A stretch of DNA of 62,196 bases. Origin: Virgisporangium ochraceum (GTDB lineage: Bacteria; Actinomycetota; Actinomycetes; Mycobacteriales; Micromonosporaceae). Position numbers and translations under genes: made by a program. The stretch spans positions 1 to 62,196 of the forward strand of contig NZ_BOPH01000060.1 of the NCBI RefSeq assembly GCF_016863655.1, written 5' to 3'. The notes under the pieces were generated by a model. That model did no database searches and was not told where the DNA came from. It saw nothing but the letters and a program-made list of their open reading frames with translations. This document shows positions 51,001-58,492 of this stretch, one piece after another; the stretch's first letter is position 1, and every line of letters begins with the position of its first letter.

Positions 51001-53375
51001 GCGTCGGACGCGATGCGGGCGACCATCTCGGCCCGCGGGTCGGTGACCGTCGACCGGCGCCCGAACGCCACCGCGAACCCGGCGACCGTGATCGCGGCGA
51101 GCGTCAGCGCGGTCGCGGCGGGCCGGGTGAGGCTGGCCGCGGCCGCCCACGCACCGAGGAGCAGCGCCGCGCCGAGGCAGATCCAGGCGGTGCGGACCAG
51201 CGGGTCGGCGGCGTCGGAGGTGGCGCCGTAGCGGTCGCCGGCCAGGTCGGTGGTGGGCCGGGGCTGGCCCCATCCGGCGTTGCGCCGCCCGGGCCGGGTC
51301 GGGTCGACCGACACCTCCGGTCGCAGCGGGTCGATCGAGGGCACGGGCGGGTCGAAGGACGGGGCGGCTGCCCGCCGCACCCGGCCGACCCGGGGAGCCG
51401 CCACGCCGGCGATGATCGCGGCGGCGACGGCGACGGCCGGCGTCAGCACCCAGTTCAGGCCCAGCGACGCGGGAGCGGTCAGCGCGGCGAACGCGCCACC
51501 GACGACGATCGCGTCGATGCGGAACTCGGCCGGCAGCAGCAGCGCGGCGGCCACCGTGAGCAGCATCGCGGCGACCGGCAGCTGCCACGTGGCGCCCTCG
51601 GCCAGCGTCGAGACCCGCGCCTCGTACGTGCCGAGGTCGGTGGCCCAGTACGGCGACGCCGCCCGGATCGGCGCGCCGACCGCGGGCATCGCCACCCAGA
51701 GCCACACCAGCGTGGTGACCGCGCCGGCCAGGATGCCGGCCAGTGCCGGCCCGCGCCGTGCGCGTTCCGGCAGGACGGGGACCAGCGCGGCGGCCAGGGC
51801 GACGGCCGCGGCGGTGACCACCACCGCGTACCCGGGAGCGGCCACGGTGGCGACCCGGGCGGCCGCGACGACCACGGCGATCACCGCGAGGCCGCCGGTC
51901 AGGTCGCCGAGCGGCTGCCGCCGCTGCTGGAGCGCACCGGCCACCCCGACGGCGGCCGCGAGCACCAGCACGGCGGCGGCCCGCATCGTCTGCGGCACCC
52001 CGTCGGCCTCGACCAGCGCCGACGCCGCGAACGCGAGCGCGGCACCGTAGGCGACCGCGAACAGCACCCACGTGGCGTCGCGGAGGAACGCCGCCCACCG
52101 GCCCTCGCCGGGCAGCACCACCAGCCCGAACAGCGGACGGGCGGCCGATACGCCGAGCCCGAAGCCGAGGTTCATCACCGCGACGCCGACCAGCGCCAGC
52201 GCCCAGCCGGCCGGCTCGGTGACGAACGGGTACGCCAGCAGCGGGATGACCGGCTGCAGCACGAGCAGCGCCGCGTACCGGGGCGCGAGCAGGTGGGTGG
52301 CGTACTGGTACCCCACCGAGATGGCGGCGGTGATCAGGCACACGATCGCGATGTAGGTCTGTGTGGGCAGGCCGGCGCCGCCGAACAGGCCTTCCGTGTA
52401 CGCGACGTACCCGTCGACGAGCACCATGACCAGCGCGACGGCGGCCAGCGTCTCGGCGGTGGCGATCAGCTGCCGGCCGGCCAGGATCACCGGAACCACC
52501 AGCAGGACGAGCGTGATCAGGCCGAGGATGGCCATCCGCGCGACCGGGCTGACGTTGGTGAACGCCAGGGTCAGCACGACCACGGCGCCGGCGAGCAGCA
52601 GGCCGCCGAGCGTGAACAGCACGGTCTGGGTGGCGCCGGTGCTCGTCTCGACGCCGACCATCCGGCTGCGTGGCGCCCGGGGCAGGTCGTCGTCGAGCGG
52701 CATCACCCGGGCGGGCCCGCGCGGGGTGCCGGGAGGGTCGGGGGACCGGTCTGCGCCGAGCCCGGCGAGGCCGCCGCGCAGCCGGCCGAGCCGGGTGAAG
52801 CGGGCGAGCCGGCCGGGCGGCTCGAAGCGTCCGGGACGCGACGGCTGGCCGGCGCCGGCGGGTGGTCCACCGGCCCGGCTGGGTGCGCCACCTGGACCGC
52901 CGCCGGGTCCGGTGGCCCGCGTGGGCCGGCGCCGTGCGGCGCTGCCGGGTTGGCCGGCCCCGCCCGGTCGGCGGGGGGAGAACGTGCCCTCCGGCAGCGG
53001 GGCGCCGCCGGCGCCACCCGCACGGGCGCGCGAGCCGCGGGCGGCGCTTCCCCGGCTCTCGCGCGGCGGCGCGCTTCCGGGAGCCGGCGGATCGTCACGG
53101 GCGGGTACCGCCGGCCCGTCGGCAGCGTCGATGGGGTCGGCGCTGGCGGTGGTGCCGGCGGTGGTGTCAGCGGTGGTGTCGGCTGTGGTGTCAGCGGTGG
53201 TGTCAGCCCGGCGGGGCGGGGAGCCGGGGCGGAAACCGGCGGCCGGCAGGTCGGTCTCCGGCCGCTCATGCGCCAGCGGCGCGAGCGTCTCCCCGAGGTG
53301 CTCTCCGCAGTGGGGGCAGACGGTCGCGCCGCCGGGAACGTCTTCCGAACAGTACGGACACGGGTACGGCTCCAC
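48030..53375 (-). CDS. Giant polytopic membrane protein with N-terminal zinc ribbon (1781 aa)
   Basis: Residues 1-28 form a zinc ribbon (CPYC at 6-9 and CPHC at 20-23). A disordered stretch to about residue 235 includes a tandem ADTT repeat and Pro/Gly/Arg-rich text. The rest is nearly continuous membrane helix, perhaps 40 or more segments rich in Ala, Val and Leu with short loops. No catalytic motif is visible. Related proteins of 1,400-1,800 residues occur in actinobacteria without a known role. GTG at 53375 has GGGAGGGAG upstream. Large open frames on the other strand here are composition shadows and are not annotated. Confidence 0.85.
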   Translation of the reverse strand: MEPYPCPYCSEDVPGGATVCPHCGEHLGETLAPLAHERPETDLPAAGFRPGSPPRRADTTADTTADTTADTTAGTTASADPIDAADGPAVPARDDPPAPGSAPPRESRGSAARGSRARAGGAGGAPLPEGTFSPRRPGGAGQPGSAARRRPTRATGPGGGPGGAPSRAGGPPAGAGQPSRPGRFEPPGRLARFTRLGRLRGGLAGLGADRSPDPPGTPRGPARVMPLDDDLPRAPRSRMVGVETSTGATQTVLFTLGGLLLAGAVVVLTLAFTNVSPVARMAILGLITLVLLVVPVILAGRQLIATAETLAAVALVMVLVDGYVAYTEGLFGGAGLPTQTYIAIVCLITAAISVGYQYATHLLAPRYAALLVLQPVIPLLAYPFVTEPAGWALALVGVAVMNLGFGLGVSAARPLFGLVVLPGEGRWAAFLRDATWVLFAVAYGAALAFAASALVEADGVPQTMRAAAVLVLAAAVGVAGALQQRRQPLGDLTGGLAVIAVVVAAARVATVAAPGYAVVVTAAAVALAAALVPVLPERARRGPALAGILAGAVTTLVWLWVAMPAVGAPIRAASPYWATDLGTYEARVSTLAEGATWQLPVAAMLLTVAAALLLPAEFRIDAIVVGGAFAALTAPASLGLNWVLTPAVAVAAAIIAGVAAPRVGRVRRAAAPSFDPPVPSIDPLRPEVSVDPTRPGRRNAGWGQPRPTTDLAGDRYGATSDAADPLVRTAWICLGAALLLGAWAAAASLTRPAATALTLAAITVAGFAVAFGRRSTVTDPRAEMVARIASDAAAGGAVFAFPGAVAALTATFVAGRTDDRAFAATAVLVTTYLALSVVLAYAALVQVMQRRSVPPVVAGAIGAAAVVTLATLLVGAATAIDIVVAFLLLGSAVLLWLAPSMDDRQIFGQRLDGADLAAAAVTIAGTAALARATSLFVEGSELVLVAALVLAVSLGTRTLRDERWRRGPVVGSAAVGAIVAVLAGWGALGAAVGVIRAAGPIWEADLGPRWTETASQHAVFGTQVPIALFLLAAAAAIAMPKPVGDDVAAVLAGLGAVSVPVAFQLGWAAPLVIGLLSTLGFGLAAVVAWNPRTGFTRVGVAAALGIHTAVASLCEPSATAGTLLGLLTVGIIVALAGWLTDESRADRDGAAETAGFGRAHLPVVGGSAVASSLLALSGACAAFAATLSHEVDVPVTAALAGASVGLAVSGFLCRNVPMYLPYVTVGVAASATVAALTSLATDLPAAIYAAAAALLGVIAELLRVRTERPAAEWAPTTGWRPDRTRIPLPSWRMARRPGGFGAGVMAASAVPAGVALIVIAPAVAAALLGPYMWVDDPWTGTAETAADLGWFERWTGGPSDVLAAATLTLAAALAAVGLGGSRRAITDRAVAVVIPGVAVTLLIIPAALDVPWPVYNTVTLVVAVLAGLGLALTPPPPESIDAHPLRQARRVIFAIGLAAAGAGFAGSLATPSTTVSTLAGTVFFGVIGAVWGRTGFARLFAWQFAAGSLIGVAIAGGLAAHLPARTSAVAVLAAGAALLGASAALPRLRRNDPARLASLDSEQSLLEAFGYLALVVAIALTMGYPEYTAVACMATGTLLGVAAIRQGRTEQYRSTLIVAAAVIEVVAIWMLLRDREIGIPEAYTLPFAALALVIGLVELRRRPELGSWLAYGPALVAAFAPTLTIVLITDASTVRRVLLLVAAVLTVAIGSVRRHKAPVTIGAVVTVLAMANELVLIGRDVPWYILLLMFVLTGGLLVSLGATYERRRLLGRFRGAYGSFR
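53148..53207. repeat. Five 12-bp tandem repeats inside the giant-protein gene
   Basis: GGTGGTGTCAGC and near copies repeat five times in register, encoding on the minus strand the run TTADTTADTTADTTAGTTA. Copy number could vary by slippage without breaking the frame, because the unit is four codons long. Confidence 0.85.
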
Positions 53376-53419
53376 TCGGCTCCCTCCCGTGCTCGTGCGA
53401 CTACCGCACGCCCACCCCT

Positions 53420-55828
53420 CTAAGGAAGAATGCCGTGTTTCGACGCCTGAAGGAAGTCTTGATCGCGTTGTGCCGGCGTGTCGGTGTACGGGTTCGGTGG
53501 GACGCTCGCCACACCGCGCGGACGGACCAGCTCACCCGGTCCCGTCGCTTCGGAACGATCGACGGCCGGAACCCGCGCCGCCGAGCCCGAGGCCACGACG
53601 ACGTCGGCCGGCGCGGGCCGCGGCGGCGGCGTGCGCGGCGGCATGTTCGCCGGCGCGCCCGCCTGGATCGCGACGCTGGCCGGCGCGGTCGCACCGGCGG
53701 TACCCGACCGGCGCAGCTTGTGCCAGCGCAGGCGGGCCCCGGTGAGCGCGGTGAGCATCGACTGGATCAGCACCAGGTACATCAGCTGCCGGTAGGCGAA
53801 CTGCTGCAGCGGCAGTGTCCAGAGTGGAGTGAGCTTCTCCTTGTCCAGGCGGAAGGCCACGGCCGCGGTGAGGAACTGCAGGCCGAGCATCGCCACCCAC
53901 GCGATCGCGGTGTCGGTGCGGTCGAGGAACACCAGGCCGTACAGGGTCAGCAGGTCGATGATCGGCGCCAGCAGCGGCAACGCGACGCCGAACAGCGCCA
54001 CCAGCGGCAGCCCCAGCCGGCCGAAGCGGCCCGACGGTCCCCGCTCGACGAGCGACCGGCGGTGCTTCCACATCGCCTGCATGGTGCCGTAGCTCCAGCG
54101 GTACCGCTGCGTCCACAGCTGCCTGAGCGTCGACGGAGCCTCGGTCCAGGCCCGGGCCCGCTCCTCGTAGACGACGTGCCAGCCGGCGCGGCACAGCGCC
54201 ATGGTGACGTCGGTGTCCTCGGCGAGCGTGTCGTGGCTCATCCCGCCGGCCTCGGCGAGCGCCTGCCGGCGGAACGCGCCGATCGCGCCGGGGATCGTCG
54301 GCATGCACCTCAGTACGTCGTAGAGGCGGCGGTCGAGGTTGAACCCGATGACGTACTCGATGTGCTGCCAGCGGGCCACCAGGCTGTTCCGGTTGCCGAC
54401 CTTCACGTTGCCGGCGACCGCGCCCACGCGCGGGTCGGCGAACGGCTGCACGAGCCGGTTGAGCGACTCCTTCTCGAAGACGGTGTCGCCGTCGACCATC
54501 ACGATCAGGTCGTGGCTGGCCATCGCCACGCCGGTGTTCAGCGCGTTCGGCTTGCCGCCGTTGGGCACCTGCACCACGCGCACGTTCGGCAGGCCCATCG
54601 CCCGGACCAGGTCGGCGGTGTTGTCGGTGGAGCCGTCGTCGACGACGACCACCTCGATGCCGCCCGGATGGTCACCGCCGGCCAGTGACCGCACGGCCGC
54701 CTCGATGCCCTCCTTCTCGTTGTAGGCGGGCACGATCACCGACACCGGGTCGAGCACGCGCTCGCCCCAGCTCCACGTCGCGCCGCGGCGCTTGCGGGCG
54801 TGCCGGCCGGCGAGGATGAACAGGGCGACCGTGCGCACGACCGTCAGCACACCCACGATCAGGAACAGGACCGCGAGGCCGTCGACGGTCCGGTCGGCGA
54901 TGGCGATCGCCGCCGTCAGCGCGAGGCCGCGCTGACGGTCGGCCTTTGTCGCGAGCGGGTTGCCGGTGACGGACGCGGCCGGGTCCCGTTCGACGAGCGT
55001 GCGACGCAGCCCCTCGGAGACGGTGACGAACGAGTAGCCGCGCTCCTTCATCAGCGGGATGAAGCGGTCGAGCGCCGCGACCGTCTGCGACCGGTCACCG
55101 CCGGCGTCGTGCCACAGCGAGATGGTGCCCTTGTCGTCCTTCGGCGTGGCGTTGCGGACGATCTGGTCGACACCCGGCCTGTCCCAGTCCTTCGAGTCGG
55201 ACTCGGTCATGATCGTGAGGTAGCCGAGCCGGCCGGCGTCGCGCATCATCTTCCAGTTCGCGTCGTCGATCGCCGCGACGGTGGACGAGTACGGGAACCG
55301 CAGCAGGTTCGACTTGCGTCCGGTGGCGTTCACGATCGCCATCTGGGTGTGCGAGTACTCCAGCTCCTGCCGCCAGGCCGGCAGGGCGGCCATCTGCGGG
55401 TGGGTGAAGCTGTGGATGCCGATCTCGTCGCCGTTGTTGACGAGGTCGCGGACCAGGTCCGGGTACCGCGCCACCTGGGTGCCCACGACGAAGAACGTCG
55501 CGGGTACCTGGTGGCGGTGCAGCACCTCGTTGACCGCGGGGGTCCACCGGGGGTCGGGGCCGTCGTCGAACGTCAGCGCGATGGTCTTCGGCGGCAGCGA
55601 GAACGAGCGCGCGCCGCCGTTCGTGGTGTCGATGATCGGGCCGCCGGAGCGCACCGACTCGGGGATCGAGCCGTTGCCGCCCAGTTGCTGCGCCGAGTCG
55701 GGTGCGAACTCCGCGTTCACGTACGCCTCGACGAGCAGGATGCTGGCGAACATCAGCACGAGCACGGTCGCGACGAGCCAGCGGCCGATACCGAAACGCG
55801 ACCGGCCCGGGGTACCGGGAACGGTCAC
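53420..55828 (-). CDS. Fused polysaccharide deacetylase and processive glycosyltransferase (802 aa)
   Basis: After one N-terminal membrane helix (about 15-35) comes a NodB-type deacetylase (about 80-290): TFDDGPD with Asp88/Asp89, HSFTH with His139/His143 as metal ligands, and RFPYSS. Then two helices and a family-2 glycosyltransferase (about 360-600): VDDGS (396-400), DGD (446-448), AEDTD (536-540) and QRYRW (574-578), the signature of processive cellulose/chitin/hyaluronan-synthase-like enzymes. Four C-terminal helices and a 100-residue tail follow. The fused product could extrude and de-N-acetylate a hexosamine polymer. GTGA overlap with the Gly/Thr-rich gene upstream. Confidence 0.9.
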   Translation of the reverse strand: MTVPGTPGRSRFGIGRWLVATVLVLMFASILLVEAYVNAEFAPDSAQQLGGNGSIPESVRSGGPIIDTTNGGARSFSLPPKTIALTFDDGPDPRWTPAVNEVLHRHQVPATFFVVGTQVARYPDLVRDLVNNGDEIGIHSFTHPQMAALPAWRQELEYSHTQMAIVNATGRKSNLLRFPYSSTVAAIDDANWKMMRDAGRLGYLTIMTESDSKDWDRPGVDQIVRNATPKDDKGTISLWHDAGGDRSQTVAALDRFIPLMKERGYSFVTVSEGLRRTLVERDPAASVTGNPLATKADRQRGLALTAAIAIADRTVDGLAVLFLIVGVLTVVRTVALFILAGRHARKRRGATWSWGERVLDPVSVIVPAYNEKEGIEAAVRSLAGGDHPGGIEVVVVDDGSTDNTADLVRAMGLPNVRVVQVPNGGKPNALNTGVAMASHDLIVMVDGDTVFEKESLNRLVQPFADPRVGAVAGNVKVGNRNSLVARWQHIEYVIGFNLDRRLYDVLRCMPTIPGAIGAFRRQALAEAGGMSHDTLAEDTDVTMALCRAGWHVVYEERARAWTEAPSTLRQLWTQRYRWSYGTMQAMWKHRRSLVERGPSGRFGRLGLPLVALFGVALPLLAPIIDLLTLYGLVFLDRTDTAIAWVAMLGLQFLTAAVAFRLDKEKLTPLWTLPLQQFAYRQLMYLVLIQSMLTALTGARLRWHKLRRSGTAGATAPASVAIQAGAPANMPPRTPPPRPAPADVVVASGSAARVPAVDRSEATGPGELVRPRGVASVPPNPYTDTPAQRDQDFLQASKHGILP

Positions 55829-56796
55829 TCCTGGCCCCCGACGGGCTGGGGCGCGACCTGCGTGACGGTCGGGGCGGGGGCGGACTCGGCGAACTTGTTG
55901 GCGGGCTGCACGGGCGTCTGCGCGAGGGGCGCGGTGCCGCTGCCGCTACTGCCGCCGGCGGTGCCGCCGGTGGTGTCGCCGGTGGTGTCGCCGCCGCCCG
56001 AGCCGCCGGTGGTCGTGCCGCCGGTTCCGGTACCTGTGCCGGTTCCTGTGCCGGTTCCTCCGCCGGAGCCGCCGGTGCTGGTTGCTCCGCCGGTTCCTGT
56101 TGCTCCGCCGGTGCCTCCGGTCCCGGTGCCCGTCCCGGCGCCCGTGCCGCCGGTGGTCGTGCCGCCGGTGGTCGTGCCGCCGGTGGTCTGGCCGCCGGTG
56201 GTCTGGCCGGTGTTGGTGTTGGTTCCGGTACCCGTCCCGTTCTCCGGTGCGGGCCCGGTCGGCGTTCCGCCGCCGCCGCCACCGCCGGGTGCCGGGTTCG
56301 TCGTGCCGCTCGGTGCCGGGTTCTGCGACGGGGCGGTCGACGGCGGCTGCGAGGGCGCCTGCGACTGCGGCGTCGACGGGGCCGGCGTGGCCTCGGGAAC
56401 CGCCGGTCCGGGCGGACCGGGAACGGGCGCGGCCGACTGTCCAGGCTGGGCCGGGATCTGCGCCGCTTCACCGTCCTGGCCGGTGCGGCGTCCGTCGCCC
56501 GCCCGGTTGGTGCCGGTCGGCGCCGGCTGTGCCGGTTCGGGCGTCGTCTCGACGGCGGCCGGGCGGTTGATCAGCAGGTCGGGGAACGGCAGCAGGGTCT
56601 CGGGGTTGAGCGGGCCACCCGCGAGGCTCATCGCGACCATGCCGGCATAGGTGAGACTCAGTCCACCGATGCCGTAGAACGCGAAGCGGATCCGTCGGCC
56701 ACGGCGGCCGGTGGAATCGACGAATACCGGTGCGGCGTCGTCCGGCACTTCGAGTGGACGGGTTACATCGTTGTCGGTGGGCTTCTCGGCAGTCAC
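55825..56796 (-). CDS. Membrane-anchored Gly/Thr-rich protein (323 aa)
   Basis: A charged cytoplasmic N-terminus (about 1-35) is followed by one membrane helix (about 36-60) and an outer region of low complexity: Pro/Ala/Gln-rich (about 80-180), then TTGGT, GTGTG and GGSGGG runs (about 180-290), then an unstructured C-terminus. No enzyme domain. It is coupled by GTGA to the deacetylase/glycosyltransferase, so it may be a scaffold or spacer for polymer export. The repeated DNA could be mistaken for an array. Confidence 0.8.
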   Translation of the reverse strand: MTAEKPTDNDVTRPLEVPDDAAPVFVDSTGRRGRRIRFAFYGIGGLSLTYAGMVAMSLAGGPLNPETLLPFPDLLINRPAAVETTPEPAQPAPTGTNRAGDGRRTGQDGEAAQIPAQPGQSAAPVPGPPGPAVPEATPAPSTPQSQAPSQPPSTAPSQNPAPSGTTNPAPGGGGGGGTPTGPAPENGTGTGTNTNTGQTTGGQTTGGTTTGGTTTGGTGAGTGTGTGGTGGATGTGGATSTGGSGGGTGTGTGTGTGTGGTTTGGSGGGDTTGDTTGGTAGGSSGSGTAPLAQTPVQPANKFAESAPAPTVTQVAPQPVGGQE

Positions 56797-56826
56797 GCGG
56801 GAAAGATAGAAAAAGGGACCGAAACG

Positions 56827-56869
56827 AATCTAGGAAACCCGTCTATTAGGTACCCGTAACCTTTTCCTA
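56827..56869 (-). promoter_or_regulatory. Promoter and dyad before the polysaccharide operon
   Basis: On the minus strand TAGATT (56832-56827) is a good -10, giving a leader of about 24 nt. TAGGAAA (56831-56837) and TTTCCTA (56863-56869) form an inverted repeat with a 25-bp interior, the first arm overlapping the -10. Inside it AGGT...ACCT makes a smaller dyad. The region 56797-56900 is unusually AT-rich for this genome. A repressor site is plausible. Confidence 0.45.
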
Positions 56870-56970
56870 AAGCTCCGGCAACTGGACTTATTGAGATCAG
56901 CCGATAACGCATTCATCCTTTCGGGATAATCCACCGGGCCGAGGTGCGATCGCGAATCGGCCGCGTGTAT

Positions 56971-58395
56971 TCAGGCCGGCCGGCCCATGCCCCGGTACTC
57001 CCAGCCGGCGCGGCGCCACAGCACCGGATCGAGGCAGTTGCGTCCGTCGATCACGACCTTGCCGGCGGCGAGCCCGCCGAGCACCACCGGGTCGGCGGTG
57101 CGGAACTCCTCCCACTCGGTGAGGACGCACACCAGGTCGGCACCGGTGACCGCCTCGACGACGGAGCGGGCGTACGTGGCGTCGGGCACCTCGCGGCGGG
57201 CGTTCTCCATGCCCTCCGGGTCGAACACCGACACCTCGGCGCCGCTGCGGCTGAGCTTGCGCACCACCGACAGGGCCGGCGAGTCGCGCACGTCGTCGGA
57301 GTTGGGCTTGAACGTGGCGCCGAGCACCGCGACCTTCACGCCGCTCAGGTCGGGGCCGGCGGGGCCGAACGGCCGGCCGAGCAGCTCCGCCGCGAGCTGC
57401 ACCACCCACTGGCGCCGCCGCTGGTTGATCAGGTCGACCTCGTGCAGGAACCGCAGCGCCTCGCCGACGCCGAGCTCCTGCGCGCGGGCCTGGAACGCGC
57501 GGATGTCCTTCGGCAGGCAGCCGCCGCCGAAGCCGACGCCGGCGCGCAGGAACCGGTTGCCGATGCGGGCGTCGTACCCGAGGGCCCGGGCGAGCTGCGT
57601 GACGTCGGCGCCCGCGGGCTCGCAGATCTCGGCCATCGCGTTGATGAAGGAGATCTTCGTCGCGAGGAACGCGTTGGCGGCGACCTTCACCAGCTCGGCG
57701 GTCGCGAAGTTGGTGACCACCACGGGCACCTCGCGGTCCTCGGTGGTCGCGAGGTCGAACACGCCCTTGTGCGCGGCGTAGAGCATCGCGCCGGCCCACT
57801 CGCTGCGCACGCCGAAGATGACCCGGTTGGGCCGCAGCACGTCTTCGACCGCGTGTCCCTCCTGGAGGAACTCCGGGCTCCAGGCGACCTCGATCTCGGA
57901 CCCGTCGGGGGCGTGCCGGCGCACCAGCTGCTCCACCCACTCGGCGGTGCCGACCGGAACGGTCGACTTGCCCACGATCAGCGCCTTGCGGTGCAGGTGC
58001 GGCGCCAGCCGGACCACGACGTCCTCGACGTGGGACAGGTCGGCGGCCATGCTGTCGGGCCGCTGCGGAGTGCCCACGCAGACGAAGTGGATGTCGCCGA
58101 AGGCGGCGGCCTCCTCGATCGACGTGGTGAACCGCAGGCGGCCGGCGGCGACGTTCTTGCGGAGCATCTCGTCGAGACCGGGCTCGTGGAACGGCACGTT
58201 GCCGCCCGTGAGTTTCGCGATCTTGGGTGCGTCGACGTCGTAGCCGAGCACCTCGTAGCCGAGCTCGGCGAAGCAGACCGCGTACGTGGCTCCGAGGTAG
58301 CCCGTGCCGTGAAAGGCCAGCCGGGGACGGGCCGCTCCGGACGGCACCGCCAACGTGGCGCCCGGAGTCATGTACTGGATCGTCACGCTGCTCAC
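56971..58395 (-). CDS. UDP-glucose 6-dehydrogenase (474 aa)
   Basis: Oxidises UDP-glucose to UDP-glucuronate using two NAD+. The Rossmann motif GTGYLG (30-35), SPEFLQEGHAVEDVL, KVAANAFLATKISFINAMAEI (catalytic Lys) and FGGGCLPKDI with the nucleophile near Cys293 are all present. GATFKPNSDDVRDSPALSVV belongs to the C-terminal UDP-binding domain. It would supply glucuronate to an extracellular polymer made by the neighbouring operon. The GTG at 58395 is chosen; GTG at 58386 and ATG at 58371 are alternatives. Confidence 0.92.
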   Translation of the reverse strand: MSSVTIQYMTPGATLAVPSGAARPRLAFHGTGYLGATYAVCFAELGYEVLGYDVDAPKIAKLTGGNVPFHEPGLDEMLRKNVAAGRLRFTTSIEEAAAFGDIHFVCVGTPQRPDSMAADLSHVEDVVVRLAPHLHRKALIVGKSTVPVGTAEWVEQLVRRHAPDGSEIEVAWSPEFLQEGHAVEDVLRPNRVIFGVRSEWAGAMLYAAHKGVFDLATTEDREVPVVVTNFATAELVKVAANAFLATKISFINAMAEICEPAGADVTQLARALGYDARIGNRFLRAGVGFGGGCLPKDIRAFQARAQELGVGEALRFLHEVDLINQRRRQWVVQLAAELLGRPFGPAGPDLSGVKVAVLGATFKPNSDDVRDSPALSVVRKLSRSGAEVSVFDPEGMENARREVPDATYARSVVEAVTGADLVCVLTEWEEFRTADPVVLGGLAAGKVVIDGRNCLDPVLWRRAGWEYRGMGRPA

Positions 58396-58428
58396 TTTCG
58401 TCCGTTTGGGGGGATCGACGAAGCGTTG

Positions 58429-58434
58429 AGAATA
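58429..58434 (-). promoter_or_regulatory. Predicted -10 of the UDP-glucose dehydrogenase gene
   Basis: TATTCT on the minus strand matches TANNNT and would give a leader of about 27 nt. It lies in the 97-bp gap shared with the divergent acyl-CoA dehydrogenase promoter. Confidence 0.4.
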
Positions 58435-58480
58435 GCCCCACATCCTTGCGTGAGGGGTCTTGGATTTGGTTACCGGTGAG

Positions 58481-58486
58481 TATCCT
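58481..58486 (+). promoter_or_regulatory. -10 element of a leaderless acyl-CoA dehydrogenase promoter
   Basis: TATCCT ends seven bases before the GTG at 58493. TTGGAT about 15 bp upstream is a possible, closely spaced -35. The gene lacks a Shine-Dalgarno, as expected of a leaderless mRNA. Confidence 0.5.
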
Positions 58487-58492
58487 TAACGC

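Noticed and set aside
47880..53423. Very long open frames on the + strand and in a second minus frame across the giant membrane-protein region
   Set aside because: They are shadows of extreme GC3 coding in the real minus-strand gene: Arg/Ala/Gly/Pro-rich, no motifs, no ribosome-binding sites, and they overlap several convincing genes.
55930..56260. Repeated GCCGGTGGT-like units as a CRISPR array or intergenic repeat
   Set aside because: The units are codons of the Gly/Thr-rich protein in a continuous frame, with no spacers.
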